This document shows, one piece after another, positions 13,998-23,919 of a stretch of DNA of 64,000 nt (positions within the stretch are counted from its first letter, which is position 1; each line of letters begins with the position of its first letter). The position numbers were made by a program, and so were the translations under genes. The stretch is from a virus, in IMG/VR virus record IMGVR_UViG_3300025405_000009, positions 62,001-126,000 of that record, one strand, 5' to 3'. The notes under the pieces are model-generated. The model was given only the letters and a program-made list of their open reading frames with translations. It was not told the origin of the DNA and did not search any database.

Positions 13998-16589
13998 CTA
14001 TTCAAGTCCTAAAAGATCAAATAAATCTGTCTGTGCAGACATAGCAGGATCTTTTAACTTCCAGTTAACAGCATTATAAAAACGCTCAATTACCTGAAAG
14101 ATAATTTTCTTAAAGATAAATTCATAATCAGGCTCAAAGATATCAGCAAACTCCTTAGGGTAATAGTATTTGTATCCAATTACAGAAATACCATATTTGT
14201 TTGGCTTACGAAGATAAAAATACTTAATTTTATCTCCAGAGGAAATTGCTTCATACTTTCGTTCAATATTAAACTTACTAAGTAAAAGATTGTGATAGTA
14301 TGCTGCTTTAACATGAATAGGCATTCTCTTTACAGTTTTAAAGTCCTTACTATTTGAAGCATATTTCTCGTACCCCTTAACGCCCATTACAGAAGCAATA
14401 TCTTCAACGGGTAACGTTTTAAACGTTTCATAAGTTTCTGTAAAAACTTTATTAGCATCAGTAAGAGATTTCGTAGTAAGCATGGTTTCGATAATACGCT
14501 TTACGTAAGGTTTAATCTGCTTGGGCATTGTTGTTCTTACAACTTCAACACCTGTATATTTAAATTTGTTACATGGAATACCTTCTACGTCAAGAAGATG
14601 AAGGACATAACGTTTCTTTTGTAAGAAGATACCGCTATCGGCAATTGCTTCACGCTTGAACACTAATCGACAGTCAGTTGAATTTAAATCAGCTTTACCC
14701 CATTTTACAATTTCAGTATTGAGATGATCTTCAATATCCTGAACCGCCTTATAGTACTCTGTTGTTACATTGCCGTCCTTATCGTATGTTTCAATACCTT
14801 TAGCTTTAATAAGATGCTTGATAGAAATATAACTACTATCAGTATCATTGTAAATAATTGGTGAATTTTCTTTTAGATATTCTTCTGTTAATCCGGTGTT
14901 ATCTTTAATATAATTTGTTAAAATTTGATTAGATTGTTTAATTACAGCCTGACCAGTAAGAGTAATAGATTCAGCAAGCTCATCATCACCAAGGGGACTA
15001 TGCTTATTGCCAAAGTAACCATAGATAGTATTAATAAGAATCTTAATAGTATGCTGACGTATGTTAAGATTATCAATTTCATTTTGAACTTTCTTATAAT
15101 TAGGATCTGTTTCTTTTATATTAATTGCAGCTTTTTTAGCTTTAGTTAATAGCTTTTTAATCTCTACACGCTTTTTATAATAATAATCAACAGTAATTGG
15201 AATAACCCCTTTCTCTTTTTGTGAGAATAATACATTAGCTTTTGAAATAGCAAGTTGTTCAATTTCAATAAAAGTAGCAAATTTTTTATGAGATAGATTG
15301 TATTCCTTTCCATTTACATGTTTAAATACAACTCCGGTTTCAGTCTTTTCAGTAATCTTGCCTACCTTTGTTTCAGGTGATAGGTTGAGAGTAATCATCA
15401 TGTTAGGATATAGACTGTTTGCATCAAACGAAACAATATGTTCTTGAAAGTCTCTCTGTGGTTCACCTACGTACGCACCTGCATTCTTCTGACCGCCTTC
15501 TTTAATCTCTTTAACAAATGTAGGAATTCGTTGATCCTTAGTGCGTGCACGAATAGAGCAAAGACCTGTAATTACTGAAAGTGATCCTAACGCTCCCTCG
15601 AATGTTGTAAGACCGGCATATGCAATCATTCTTAATAGTTGAATGTATTGTAGTTTCTTTTCTAAGTTAATAAGAAGAGTAACGTCCTGAATATTATACT
15701 CAACAAATAACTCCCAGTTTTCTTCTGATAAGCTTGCAAGATCCGTATCACCATAATCAATCTTGCGCTGATCTAATTCAATTTCACCAATTGCATCGAG
15801 TTTATATGACTCACGCAGTACAGGACAAAAGCGCTGATAAATCTGTAAATAGTCAACACAAGATATACCTTCAATATGCCAACGTGTTTGTTCCCTACCA
15901 AACTTACCCATAAATGTACGTGCACGCATTGATCCAATAGGTGAGAGTCTACGAACCTCATCTTCACCTACGATCTTTGTCATACGATTAATAATGTAAG
16001 GTATATCAAAAAACTCTGAGTTCCATCCCGATAAAATATCAGGATAATCTTTAGAAAAGAAATCTAAAAATTTTATATACAACTCACGCTCAGTCTTACA
16101 ATAGATATATGTTGTTTTATCGTTAGCCTTGGTAAATGGTTTTGTACCCCAGACAGTGTATCTTTCAGTAATAGTATCATAGATAGTAATTACATTAATT
16201 GGATCTTGAGGATTATTAATATCTGGAAATGCATCTGGACTATATGTTTCGATATCAATAAAGTGTACCTTCAGTGGATATTGATTAAATTCATCTTTTT
16301 CATTATCCTGCCAAAATGTATCAATAAGAAATTGTTGTTGTACATTAAAATTATCAAAAACACGAACAATACCATTATCTTTAATATACCGAGAGCGTTC
16401 GGATTGATTTTTAAATCTCTTCTTCTTTAACTTAGTATTAAAGATACTCATTGCATCCGGAGCATTATTTGTCTCAAGATAAATGTATGGCTCGTATGTA
16501 GAGGGTAAGGTAATACGATTACCTTGATCATCCCATGTATAAAGATTCATGGTCTGAGTACGAGGTGAGTACGCTACATTTCTAAACAT
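13998..16589 (-). CDS. 43: DNA polymerase, T4 gp43 (family B)
   Basis: An 863-residue replicative polymerase. The exonuclease motif I is HFIDIETYSPDAFPD (about residues 108-122); further exo residues are in ILSGWNSEFFDIPYI. Polymerase motif A is FDANSLYPNMM, motif B includes ILINTIYGYFGN, and motif C is IYNDTDSSYIS. The C-terminus ends QTDLFDLLGLE, resembling a clamp-binding peptide for gp45. It is transcribed from its own strong promoter, whose predicted +1 is the A of the ATG. Confidence 0.96.
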   Translation of the reverse strand: MFRNVAYSPRTQTMNLYTWDDQGNRITLPSTYEPYIYLETNNAPDAMSIFNTKLKKKRFKNQSERSRYIKDNGIVRVFDNFNVQQQFLIDTFWQDNEKDEFNQYPLKVHFIDIETYSPDAFPDINNPQDPINVITIYDTITERYTVWGTKPFTKANDKTTYIYCKTERELYIKFLDFFSKDYPDILSGWNSEFFDIPYIINRMTKIVGEDEVRRLSPIGSMRARTFMGKFGREQTRWHIEGISCVDYLQIYQRFCPVLRESYKLDAIGEIELDQRKIDYGDTDLASLSEENWELFVEYNIQDVTLLINLEKKLQYIQLLRMIAYAGLTTFEGALGSLSVITGLCSIRARTKDQRIPTFVKEIKEGGQKNAGAYVGEPQRDFQEHIVSFDANSLYPNMMITLNLSPETKVGKITEKTETGVVFKHVNGKEYNLSHKKFATFIEIEQLAISKANVLFSQKEKGVIPITVDYYYKKRVEIKKLLTKAKKAAINIKETDPNYKKVQNEIDNLNIRQHTIKILINTIYGYFGNKHSPLGDDELAESITLTGQAVIKQSNQILTNYIKDNTGLTEEYLKENSPIIYNDTDSSYISIKHLIKAKGIETYDKDGNVTTEYYKAVQDIEDHLNTEIVKWGKADLNSTDCRLVFKREAIADSGIFLQKKRYVLHLLDVEGIPCNKFKYTGVEVVRTTMPKQIKPYVKRIIETMLTTKSLTDANKVFTETYETFKTLPVEDIASVMGVKGYEKYASNSKDFKTVKRMPIHVKAAYYHNLLLSKFNIERKYEAISSGDKIKYFYLRKPNKYGISVIGYKYYYPKEFADIFEPDYEFIFKKIIFQVIERFYNAVNWKLKDPAMSAQTDLFDLLGLE

Positions 16590-16595
16590 GCTTTT

Positions 16596-16624
16596 ATTAT
16601 ACAGGCATCTACCTGACAGGTCAA
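16596..16624 (-). promoter_or_regulatory. Strong sigma70-like promoter of gp43
   Basis: Minus strand: -35 TTGACC (16619-16624), 17-base spacer, -10 TATAAT (16596-16601), exactly 6 bases to the ATG at 16589. This is the clearest leaderless arrangement in the window. Confidence 0.8.
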
Positions 16625-17848
16625 CTAGCTTATGCCGTTAATTGCGTTTAACAATTTACGCTCTGGATGTCCGTATGGGTAATTAAACAATTCAACGTAT
16701 TTGTTAATATTATCTTCATTTTCTAACCAGCGTTCTTCGGCTGACTTACGGGCCTTAGCACATATATTCATATAACGCCCTTTCTTAGAAAGAACATCAT
16801 CAATAATAGCAATCATCTCTTCACCTGTATTAAACTTAAACGGTGCATCTTTATATGTTACCAGATTTTGACAAGCAATAGGTAAACCATAGCAGTTTGC
16901 CTCTACAAGCTTAAGATCTGATTTTGACTTATTAAAATTATTATCCTGTAAAGGTGCAACTAACATATTAACATTAAGCTTACTAACTTTCTCTGGATAG
17001 GTATAAAGCTGCTCCCATGGATGAAATTCCATCTCACCGTTCTGTACAAATGGATGCAATGGTAATGGATATGCACCTAAAAATACCCATTGATACTTGT
17101 GTCTTGAATCAACGATTGCTCTATTGACATGCTCAAAATCATCTTTTTGTCCAACGCGATTATCTACATCAAAATGGGCACCAGATCCTGCATATAGGAT
17201 TCTTGGTTTATTCTTATAACGATCATAGTTATCAGATACTTTCTTTTCATTATAAAAATGACCCATCCACCACTTTGGTGGATAATTTGGTATTACTGTA
17301 ATATTTTTATTAGAAGTTTTACCCATGTAATACTCCTTCATGAAATCGCAAGTTACAGTTATTTCATCACATAATTCCATAATTTCTTGAGCAGTAGCTC
17401 GAATTTTTGGATCTGTAAAGGCGGGTTTAAATTTATTGTACTCCGGAATATCTTCAGAAAATACAAGATCATCAATTTCGTAAATAAGACGAAACCCCAT
17501 TTGTCTACTAAGATCTTTAAGAAATTTAACAAACTGCAATTGATGTTCAGTGGCTTGACGTTGAATACGTACAACCTGAGCACCTCTAAAATAATTAGGA
17601 TCGAGATTCATAACTGTACTTCCATGTACAGTCATCTTCTGATGAGCGTTGAGTAAATGTTCAGGCCAAATCATTCTCCAAAAACCACAACCACTATAAT
17701 CAGCATAATACTGAAGCACACGTTTTAAATTCATCTCAGGCGGTTGAGGTACTTCCTGTTGTACAGGCTGTGGTGGTAGCATACCTCCACCGAAAGGTGA
17801 TGCACCAAAAGGAGAAACAAAAGGAGAAGTAGGGAATGGATTAAACAT
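16625..17848 (-). CDS. Glycosyltransferase, GT4-like (GT-B fold)
   Basis: The N-terminus is Pro/Phe/Gly-rich and probably disordered (MFNPFPTSPFVSPFGASPFG). The GT-B donor half carries ITVIPNYPPKWW, PRILYAGSGAHFD, YQWVFLGAYPLPL and a GT4-type end motif, KSDLKLVEANCYGLPIACQ, in which the Glu normally contacts the nucleotide sugar. The start is ATG at 17848, 13 bases after the gp46 stop; an upstream ATG at 17905 would overlap gp46 by 44 bases. Acceptor unknown. It sits oddly within the recombination block. Confidence 0.8.
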   Translation of the reverse strand: MFNPFPTSPFVSPFGASPFGGGMLPPQPVQQEVPQPPEMNLKRVLQYYADYSGCGFWRMIWPEHLLNAHQKMTVHGSTVMNLDPNYFRGAQVVRIQRQATEHQLQFVKFLKDLSRQMGFRLIYEIDDLVFSEDIPEYNKFKPAFTDPKIRATAQEIMELCDEITVTCDFMKEYYMGKTSNKNITVIPNYPPKWWMGHFYNEKKVSDNYDRYKNKPRILYAGSGAHFDVDNRVGQKDDFEHVNRAIVDSRHKYQWVFLGAYPLPLHPFVQNGEMEFHPWEQLYTYPEKVSKLNVNMLVAPLQDNNFNKSKSDLKLVEANCYGLPIACQNLVTYKDAPFKFNTGEEMIAIIDDVLSKKGRYMNICAKARKSAEERWLENEDNINKYVELFNYPYGHPERKLLNAINGIS

Positions 17849-17861
17849 GAGCTGGTATATT

Positions 17862-19673
17862 TTAAGCAGTATATTCCTTAAAATCAACACGACGGGTAAT
17901 GCCATTTGTCTTTTCTAAGAAAATAATATTACCTGTTGCAGCTTTAATACTTTCTTTACGATGACTAATAACCATAATGGATTCGTTAAATTTTTCAATT
18001 CGTTCCTTGAGAATATTAATAACAAGCTCTACACCTCTTTCATCAAGACTTGAATCAAAAAGCTCGTCGTAAATACTAAAATTAAAACATACATCTCCCT
18101 GTAGCCTTCTAATATCCATAAAAGCAAAAAGACAAGCTAAGTCAACACTCTTTCTTTCAGCTCCACTAAAGTTAAAATAAGAACATTCCTTACCTTTGTT
18201 ATCAACAATCTTTTCTTCAAAGTATTCATTAAATTCACACTTACAGTTTGCATCCATTTTACCTAAGTAGTATGCAAGTTTTGTATTAAAGATTTGAAGA
18301 ATCTTAGTTACGATATATGATTTAACACCTTCTTCAGATACAACAAATTTAGCTACATCATAATTACTAAGAACAGTTTTTAATTGCTCAAGATCATGTT
18401 GAAGTTGAGTACATTTATTTTTTTGTTCATTAATAACATCATCAAATGAAGTAGAGGTTGTCTCGAGTTCGGTTAAATCTTGCTCTAGCATCTTTTGCCA
18501 TTCCTCTAATTGAACTAATCTGTCATTAAGACCTGTAATATCTTTTTCTTCTAAAGCAATATTATGAATGTCTGTTTCAATTGATCTAACTTTTTGTTTT
18601 ACCTCAGACTGCTTAGTTATAATTTGACTTTCTTTTATACTTTGTTCATCAATAAATGCTTCATGATTTTGAATTAAATTATTAATTTTTTTCTTCTCAT
18701 CCTCAATATGACTCTTATCATTGTCTTCTATAATACGTAGACAGGATGGACATTTATCTTTACCTGAAATAACATTCTTAATTTGTTTTTCAAGTTGAGT
18801 AATAAGAGTTTGCTTTTCACTCTTTTGATGTCTAATAGTCTGTAATGTTGTGTCTAATTTTTTTAACCCATCATTAAGTTTAATTATTTTATCTTGTAAA
18901 TCAGTTGTACTTTTTTTAGTAAATGACGCTAGTTTATTACTAATAGTTTGAATTTCATTAGCATTATTTGTTTGACGGTTTTTATATTTTTCAACTTTTT
19001 CATCGCGCTTTCGTATAGCATCTTCTTGTTGAGTTTCTAATACATTTAACGCTCTGGTAGCCTCATCATATCGCGTTGATTCAATATCGAAATCTTTTTT
19101 CTTCTCAAGTATATCACTTTTAAGAAGAGATAACATTTCACTAAACACACCGAGATTAAAAATATCTTCAATAAATCGTCTTTTTTCTTGCTTCTTTTTT
19201 GCCATAAACGGAGTTGTATTGTTTATGGTCATAATTACACAGTTCTGAAATATTTCAGGTGTGCAGTTAAATTTATGCATTATAAATGCATTTGTATTGG
19301 ATATACTGTCTCTAGTCTTATCCTCTCCGTTAATAGTAATAAAACATTTAGAAGGTTCTAACGTTCGTCGTATAACGATCTCTTCTGTTTTGTCGAAGTA
19401 TTTAATGGTGGCTCCCAAAACCACCTCGCAATTCTTCTTATTAATATTATTAATAATATGTTCTTTCTTGAGTTCACGTAATGTTTCACCAAAAACTGCA
19501 AAGTAAATAGCATCAGCAACTGTTGATTTACCAACACCGTTACGTCTATCTTCCTTATCTTTATTTATTCCAGTTATGATATGTAATCCCCGTTGAAAGT
19601 CAACTTCAACTGGTACATTACCTACAGAAAGAAAGTTCTGTATTTTAACATTATTAAAATTTATATACTTCAT
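17862..19673 (-). CDS. 46: Recombination nuclease subunit gp46 (SbcC/Rad50-like)
   Basis: SMC-like ATPase that partners gp47 to resect DNA ends. The N-terminal Walker A is RRNGVGKSTVADAI (about residues 43-56). Long coiled coils flank a zinc hook, CPSC (about residue 305). The C-terminal half has the ABC signature region NFSGAERKSVDLACLFAF and a Walker B-like INFSIYDELFDSSLD with a D-loop. The ending MVISHRKESI is the H-loop. Length 603 compares with 560 in T4. The start overlaps the gp47 stop by 4 bases. Confidence 0.93.
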   Translation of the reverse strand: MKYINFNNVKIQNFLSVGNVPVEVDFQRGLHIITGINKDKEDRRNGVGKSTVADAIYFAVFGETLRELKKEHIINNINKKNCEVVLGATIKYFDKTEEIVIRRTLEPSKCFITINGEDKTRDSISNTNAFIMHKFNCTPEIFQNCVIMTINNTTPFMAKKKQEKRRFIEDIFNLGVFSEMLSLLKSDILEKKKDFDIESTRYDEATRALNVLETQQEDAIRKRDEKVEKYKNRQTNNANEIQTISNKLASFTKKSTTDLQDKIIKLNDGLKKLDTTLQTIRHQKSEKQTLITQLEKQIKNVISGKDKCPSCLRIIEDNDKSHIEDEKKKINNLIQNHEAFIDEQSIKESQIITKQSEVKQKVRSIETDIHNIALEEKDITGLNDRLVQLEEWQKMLEQDLTELETTSTSFDDVINEQKNKCTQLQHDLEQLKTVLSNYDVAKFVVSEEGVKSYIVTKILQIFNTKLAYYLGKMDANCKCEFNEYFEEKIVDNKGKECSYFNFSGAERKSVDLACLFAFMDIRRLQGDVCFNFSIYDELFDSSLDERGVELVINILKERIEKFNESIMVISHRKESIKAATGNIIFLEKTNGITRRVDFKEYTA

Positions 19674-20734
19674 ACGTTACAAGCTCGCTTATATAGATCG
19701 AGACAGTACGTTATTATCTGATTTTTATTTTCAATATCAAGCACGTTTACAAATTCTTCTATTGTTTTTTGCATATCTACACCTGCAGCTTCATAGTTAT
19801 GATCGTCAACGGTAATAGAGTTATTAAAGAGAGAGTAGTCAACAGAAAATGAAAATGGTTTAAATTCATTCATTTTTTTAATTAATGCCTCAATTCCATC
19901 TTCTTTTGCTTTTTTATCAATAACAAGTTTAATGATACTATTATTAACAAGTTTTTTTACATCCTCACCACTCAGACTTTTATGTGATGTAAGCTCAGTA
20001 AGAGTAATTTTTTTATGCTTTGGTGATAATTTATTTTCGTAAAAAGTATATGTACTGGATGGTATATCTAAGATATAATATCCTTTTGTACTACCTGCGT
20101 CACCAAAATCCATTTCAAAAGGATTACCGACATAAACAATAGTACCATCATTATATTTTCTTTCATCACGTAGATGAAAGTGACCTGTCATAACTAGATC
20201 TGCTTTTTCTAAAAGGTTAGCAGACTTAGCTCCGTGGTCACATGACTTAAAACTATTCATTTTAAAACTTTCTATTTCTAAGTGACCAAACATAATATCT
20301 ACCTCATTAACACTATCAATATTAGCACCCCATGGTAAAAATAATACTTTTTTACCAAACAGAGTAGTTTCAGTAGCGGCATCAATAACGGTAATATTTT
20401 TTCTTCCATTAAGAATTGATAATGAATTTACATCTGATCTATCTTTATAAAAAGCATCATGATTACCAACAATAAAAACCATATTAAAGTTTTTTAATTT
20501 TTGTAAGATCTGTGCAGCAATATGTAACGTAGAAACAGATATATCACTACGGTAATGAAAAAAATCTCCTAAAAAGAAAATATCCGTAATGCCTCTTTTA
20601 GTTAAATCCTCTACAAACCAATCACACCAGGCAAGTGCAGTTTCATGCCATACAATTGAATCTTGATGTACACCAAGATGAAGGTCTGAAAAAATTGCTA
20701 CTTTTGATTGTTTAATGTTTATCTCACTCGTCAT
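19670..20734 (-). CDS. 47: Recombination nuclease subunit gp47 (SbcD/Mre11-like)
   Basis: Calcineurin-like phosphoesterase with metal-binding motifs in order: FSDLHLGVH, FLGDFFHYRSD, FIVGNHDAFY, and TGHFHLRDE near residue 180. It forms the gp46/gp47 complex that processes double-strand ends for UvsX. The ATG at 20734 (MTSEINIKQ) is chosen just before the first conserved strand; upstream in-frame ATGs at 20746 and 20797 would extend further into gene 55. Confidence 0.92.
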   Translation of the reverse strand: MTSEINIKQSKVAIFSDLHLGVHQDSIVWHETALAWCDWFVEDLTKRGITDIFFLGDFFHYRSDISVSTLHIAAQILQKLKNFNMVFIVGNHDAFYKDRSDVNSLSILNGRKNITVIDAATETTLFGKKVLFLPWGANIDSVNEVDIMFGHLEIESFKMNSFKSCDHGAKSANLLEKADLVMTGHFHLRDERKYNDGTIVYVGNPFEMDFGDAGSTKGYYILDIPSSTYTFYENKLSPKHKKITLTELTSHKSLSGEDVKKLVNNSIIKLVIDKKAKEDGIEALIKKMNEFKPFSFSVDYSLFNNSITVDDHNYEAAGVDMQKTIEEFVNVLDIENKNQIITYCLDLYKRACNV

Positions 20735-21362
20735 CACTTTCGTCATCTCCTGTTGGTTCAACATAGATGCTACCTGCACATGCATCACTTGCTTCAATCA
20801 TTAATTCTGTATAAACTTTTTCTCTATACTCGTTAATAGCTTCGTGATGCTTCTTTTCTTTTTTAATTCTATTAATAAATGCATGGAAGGCGATAGTTGT
20901 AAAATAAGAGAATGGACTAAATCCTGAATCAATCTTAAATTTTTTATTCTTTAAAGCAGAAAACATTTTAACTATTGCATCACCTACCATGTCTTCTTTA
21001 TAACTATAATTTAAAAAATTAGGTGCATAAGAAAGGCCGTTAGCAATTTTATTTAAACTTTCACCGAGCTTAATTGTAATATTACCTGTATTATAATAGT
21101 TACGAATTTCATCTTCAAATTCTTTACTGTTTACATAATGAACTTTATCTTTTGGTTTAATCTTTTTAGGTGCAGCTTCAGGTACAATTTCTTCTATTAA
21201 TTTAACCGGATCAATTTTAAGTAAACTATCAATTCCAGCATCACCAAAAATTTCTTCTTGTGGTACATCGGATACAACTTCACTAAGCAAAGATATTATC
21301 TTAGGCTTTGCCTTAGTTTTCTTGTATGGTTTTTTCGGTGTAGATAATGGTTTCTTTTTCAT
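20724..21362 (-). CDS. 55: Late-transcription sigma factor, T4 gp55-like
   Basis: The Lys/Pro-rich N-terminus (KKPYKKTKAKPK) and an acidic stretch precede a sigma70 region 2-like core. It reads YKEDMVGDAIVKMFSALKNKKF then SGFSPFSYFTTIAFHAFINRIKKEKK (in two pieces, about residues 124-175). This pattern is typical of gp55, which directs RNA polymerase to TATAAATA late promoters. Such boxes are seen in this window. The C-terminus is acidic and lacks an obvious clamp-binding hydrophobic end. The start overlaps uvsW by 50 bases. Confidence 0.85.
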   Translation of the reverse strand: MKKKPLSTPKKPYKKTKAKPKIISLLSEVVSDVPQEEIFGDAGIDSLLKIDPVKLIEEIVPEAAPKKIKPKDKVHYVNSKEFEDEIRNYYNTGNITIKLGESLNKIANGLSYAPNFLNYSYKEDMVGDAIVKMFSALKNKKFKIDSGFSPFSYFTTIAFHAFINRIKKEKKHHEAINEYREKVYTELMIEASDACAGSIYVEPTGDDESDDE

Positions 21363-22761
21363 ATAAAGCTTTTCTTTTTTCAGAGTGTAATAGACTATAA
21401 TGTAAGTTATCAGCTATATCAAATATTATAAGCTGGTCCTTATCCTTATGCAACCTAAGACCTCGACCAATTGACTGGACTATTTTAATCTTAGCTTTAC
21501 CTCCGCATGCAAAAATTATATAATGCAAATTTTTAATATTAATTCCTGTAGAAAAAATTTTAGAAATAGCTACAACAATGACATCATTGTTTGTTTCCAT
21601 AAGCTTACGAATACGATCACGTTCCTCAATTTCTACTTCTCCTCGTACAAAAAAGACTTGTTTATTAGGTGCTTCTTGTTTAATGTGATTATACAACAGC
21701 TCACCGTGTTCAATATAATCAACCATAACAAGAGCATTATTAGGAAGTTTAGTGCTTAACTTAGTTATTATTTTATTTCTAAAATTACTTACAATAAGTC
21801 GTTGAAGTTCTTTACGGTAAGTAATTTTTTTATTATCTTTGTGTAATAAATTAAGAATTGTTATCTGTACATTACTAACATAGCTATCCTGTCTTAAATC
21901 ATGACTATTCTTTTCATATATAACAGGGCCTATCTTACCAATAATATTCCATTGATCAAGTACATCCTCAGGCATTGTACCAGTAAATCCAAAACGGTAA
22001 GGTGTTGTAACAATTTTAAAAATATCATTAACTTTATTGCCTTTTCTTACTTTATGTACTTCATCCACAATTAGCACATCAATGTCAGCAAGCCAAGATA
22101 TATCACTATTTTTACTTTGTAAAATACCAAGATTAGCTACAATTACTTCCGAGTTTAAATTTATATCATCGTCACCTGTCCACTTTGAAACACTAAATGG
22201 AACACCATAATCTTTAAAATCTTGTGTAGTCTGCTCCACTAGTCCTCTATCTGGAACAACAAAGAGAGCCCTAAAGCTCCCTTTGTTAAACTGTGATTTA
22301 TACAGGTTATATGCTTTAGTTAAAAGTGTTGCCGAGGTAAGAGTTTTACCACCGGCTGTAGCTAAAATAATAGTACCTCTACCTAGGCCTAGACACTTTT
22401 TAACAATATCCTCCTGATAATCTCTTAGAGGTAAATTTAATTTTGGTAACTCGTAATCAAAGTCTAATTGCTGTTGCCAGGTATGACGAGCAGGGTAAAC
22501 AATATCTTGAAGTTCCTTACTACTAGTTACTTCTCCAACGTATTGACAGCTACGAATGTAGTCTTTTATAGCAAAATATAGACATGGCTCAAAACGACCA
22601 GTAGGAGTAATTGCATATGTTCTAGGTGGCATGAACCTACCATACCTACGCATAAACACAGCTGCTTCATTTTTAACAGAAAAGTGCTCACGTATGTCAG
22701 AAAGCATGTCTCCTGACAAAATACCAACTTTCTTCTTACTGTCATACGTAAACTCAATCAT
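21313..22761 (-). CDS. uvsW: Recombination helicase UvsW
   Basis: SF2 helicase. The Walker A region is IILATAGGKTLTSATLL (about residues 130-146); the DEVH box appears in DVLIVDEVHKVRKG, and the SAT-equivalent is GFTGTMP. Motif VI is QSIGRGLRLHKD. UvsW in T4 resolves R-loops and branched DNA during the switch from origin- to recombination-dependent replication. Length 482 compares with 503 in T4. It lies next to the uvsY candidate as in T4. Confidence 0.92.
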   Translation of the reverse strand: MIEFTYDSKKKVGILSGDMLSDIREHFSVKNEAAVFMRRYGRFMPPRTYAITPTGRFEPCLYFAIKDYIRSCQYVGEVTSSKELQDIVYPARHTWQQQLDFDYELPKLNLPLRDYQEDIVKKCLGLGRGTIILATAGGKTLTSATLLTKAYNLYKSQFNKGSFRALFVVPDRGLVEQTTQDFKDYGVPFSVSKWTGDDDINLNSEVIVANLGILQSKNSDISWLADIDVLIVDEVHKVRKGNKVNDIFKIVTTPYRFGFTGTMPEDVLDQWNIIGKIGPVIYEKNSHDLRQDSYVSNVQITILNLLHKDNKKITYRKELQRLIVSNFRNKIITKLSTKLPNNALVMVDYIEHGELLYNHIKQEAPNKQVFFVRGEVEIEERDRIRKLMETNNDVIVVAISKIFSTGINIKNLHYIIFACGGKAKIKIVQSIGRGLRLHKDKDQLIIFDIADNLHYSLLHSEKRKALYEKETIIYTEKTIQEN

Positions 22762-22762
22762 C

Positions 22763-23152
22763 TTAGGTCATTTCGAGTTTCATAATCTCGATAAGGTTTT
22801 TAATATCGAAGGTAGTACTACTAAGAGTTTTTTCAGATTTTTCAAGTAACTCAATAATTAACTCTGTTTCTTGTATCTTTGTAGTAAATTCCTGAATTCT
22901 ACTATGTCTATCAGCTGTTGAAGAAATAACAGGCTGGGTAAGCTTAACAGGGCTTGTATTATTAATTTCTGACATAATGTCATTTTTAACTGTTTCCCTT
23001 TGCTTCTTAAGAGAATTAACGTTCATACGCATTCTTATCAATCTACCAGCCCATTTATGTTTAATTGCAGGTAAGCGTAACTGATAGTCCTTAAGATTCA
23101 ATTCATTAATCTTTAAGTCCTCTTCAAGCTCTTTAATGATTTCTTCTAACAT
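22763..23152 (-). CDS. uvsY: Candidate recombination mediator UvsY
   Basis: A 129-residue, almost wholly helical, charged protein. It begins MLEEIIKELEEDLKINELNL and contains a basic KHKWAGRLIRMRMNVNSLKKQRE segment and a C-terminal helix IIELLEKSEKTLSS. T4 UvsY (137 aa) starts similarly (LEDLQEELKKD pattern) and lies beside uvsW, as here. UvsY loads UvsX on gp32-coated DNA. The ATG at 23152 is set by the promoter 8 bases upstream; an in-frame ATG at 23188 lies inside the -35 box. Confidence 0.6.
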   Translation of the reverse strand: MLEEIIKELEEDLKINELNLKDYQLRLPAIKHKWAGRLIRMRMNVNSLKKQRETVKNDIMSEINNTSPVKLTQPVISSTADRHSRIQEFTTKIQETELIIELLEKSEKTLSSTTFDIKNLIEIMKLEMT

Positions 23153-23160
23153 TAAGCTTA

Positions 23161-23188
23161 AGTATATATTACAGTAACTAAAAATCAA
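23161..23188 (-). promoter_or_regulatory. Sigma70-like promoter of uvsY/uvsW operon
   Basis: Minus strand: -35 TTGATT (23183-23188), 16-base spacer, -10 TATACT (23161-23166), 8 bases to the ATG at 23152. The -35 overlaps the first base of the divergent gene's ATG. Confidence 0.65.
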
Positions 23189-23472
23189 TGAGTAATTTTA
23201 ACAAACTATTTGATGTAATTATGGAGGATTTAACGAATTCTGCAGCAACAGCATTTACCTCACCTAGTATACCACCAGCAGGCAGTACAGGTGGTCACTT
23301 TCCAGGGAGTGGTGATCCGGCTGTAGGTGGTTATAATGGCGGTGATGCACGCTGGGCCTTTGGAAAAGAGAACTTTAAAATAGCTAAACCATCAAAACCA
23401 GGTAAGAAAGATAAGAAGCCAAAGGTACCTAAAATTAAAATGCAACGTAGAAATTTGGCTCCATCAATGTAA
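23188..23472 (+). CDS. Putative head-packaged basic protein with capsid tag (94 aa)
   Basis: N-terminal tag MSNFNKLFDVIMEDL with IME at residues 11-13, an excellent [IL]xE site. The middle is Gly/Ser/Pro-rich. The C-terminal third is strongly basic (KPSKPGKKDKKPKVPKIKMQ), suiting DNA contact inside the head. It is the first of the plus-strand tagged series. No clear late box was found immediately upstream, where the uvsY promoter overlaps. Confidence 0.7.
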   Translation: MSNFNKLFDVIMEDLTNSAATAFTSPSIPPAGSTGGHFPGSGDPAVGGYNGGDARWAFGKENFKIAKPSKPGKKDKKPKVPKIKMQRRNLAPSM

Positions 23473-23480
23473 GTTACTAG

Positions 23481-23912
23481 ATGGAATTAGGTCACTGGCA
23501 GTTAAATGAAGGTATCACCGTTTCCGGTGAGTTTTTTGGTTTTATCTATGAAATAACCAATTCTATTAATAATAAGAAGTACATTGGTAAGAAACAATGT
23601 CAAAGTAGACTCAAGCGCAAACCACTTAAAGGTAAGAGGCGAAACAGAATTGATTACGTTGATTCAGATTGGCGTGAGTATACCAGTTCATCCAATGAAC
23701 TTAATGAGGATATTATAAAATACGGTAAAGATAAGTTTATTTTTAAAATTATAAAAATTTGTAATTCAAAATGGGCCCTAGCGTATTATGAAATAAAGGA
23801 ACAAATTCAACAGGATGTCTTAATGCGCGAGGATTATTATAATGGCATTATAAATGTACGAATTGGCCGAATTCCAAAGGGAGAGTTGCAGTCTTTTAAA
23901 AATCAAGTATAA
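23481..23912 (+). CDS. GIY-YIG-like endonuclease domain protein
   Basis: The motif GFIYEITNSINNKKYIGKKQ (about residues 19-38) matches the GIY-YIG core: aromatic-IY, then KYIGK. It is followed by DWREYTSSSNELNEDIIKYGKDKF, where Ser-Ser and the YG-K-D/N-F element are typical of this phage family. It lacks an obvious DNA-binding module beyond the core, so it could be a free-standing repair or processing nuclease or an inactive relative. Length 143. It is followed 8 bases later by the next gene. Confidence 0.65.
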   Translation: MELGHWQLNEGITVSGEFFGFIYEITNSINNKKYIGKKQCQSRLKRKPLKGKRRNRIDYVDSDWREYTSSSNELNEDIIKYGKDKFIFKIIKICNSKWALAYYEIKEQIQQDVLMREDYYNGIINVRIGRIPKGELQSFKNQV

Positions 23913-23919
23913 TCTGGAT

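Noticed and set aside
23161-23200. Bacteroidetes-type promoters (TTTG/TAnnTTTG)
   Set aside because: The scarcity of Shine-Dalgarno sites suggested this possibility, but the promoters seen are canonical TTGAxx/TATAAT and T4-late types, so a Bacteroidetes host is not indicated.
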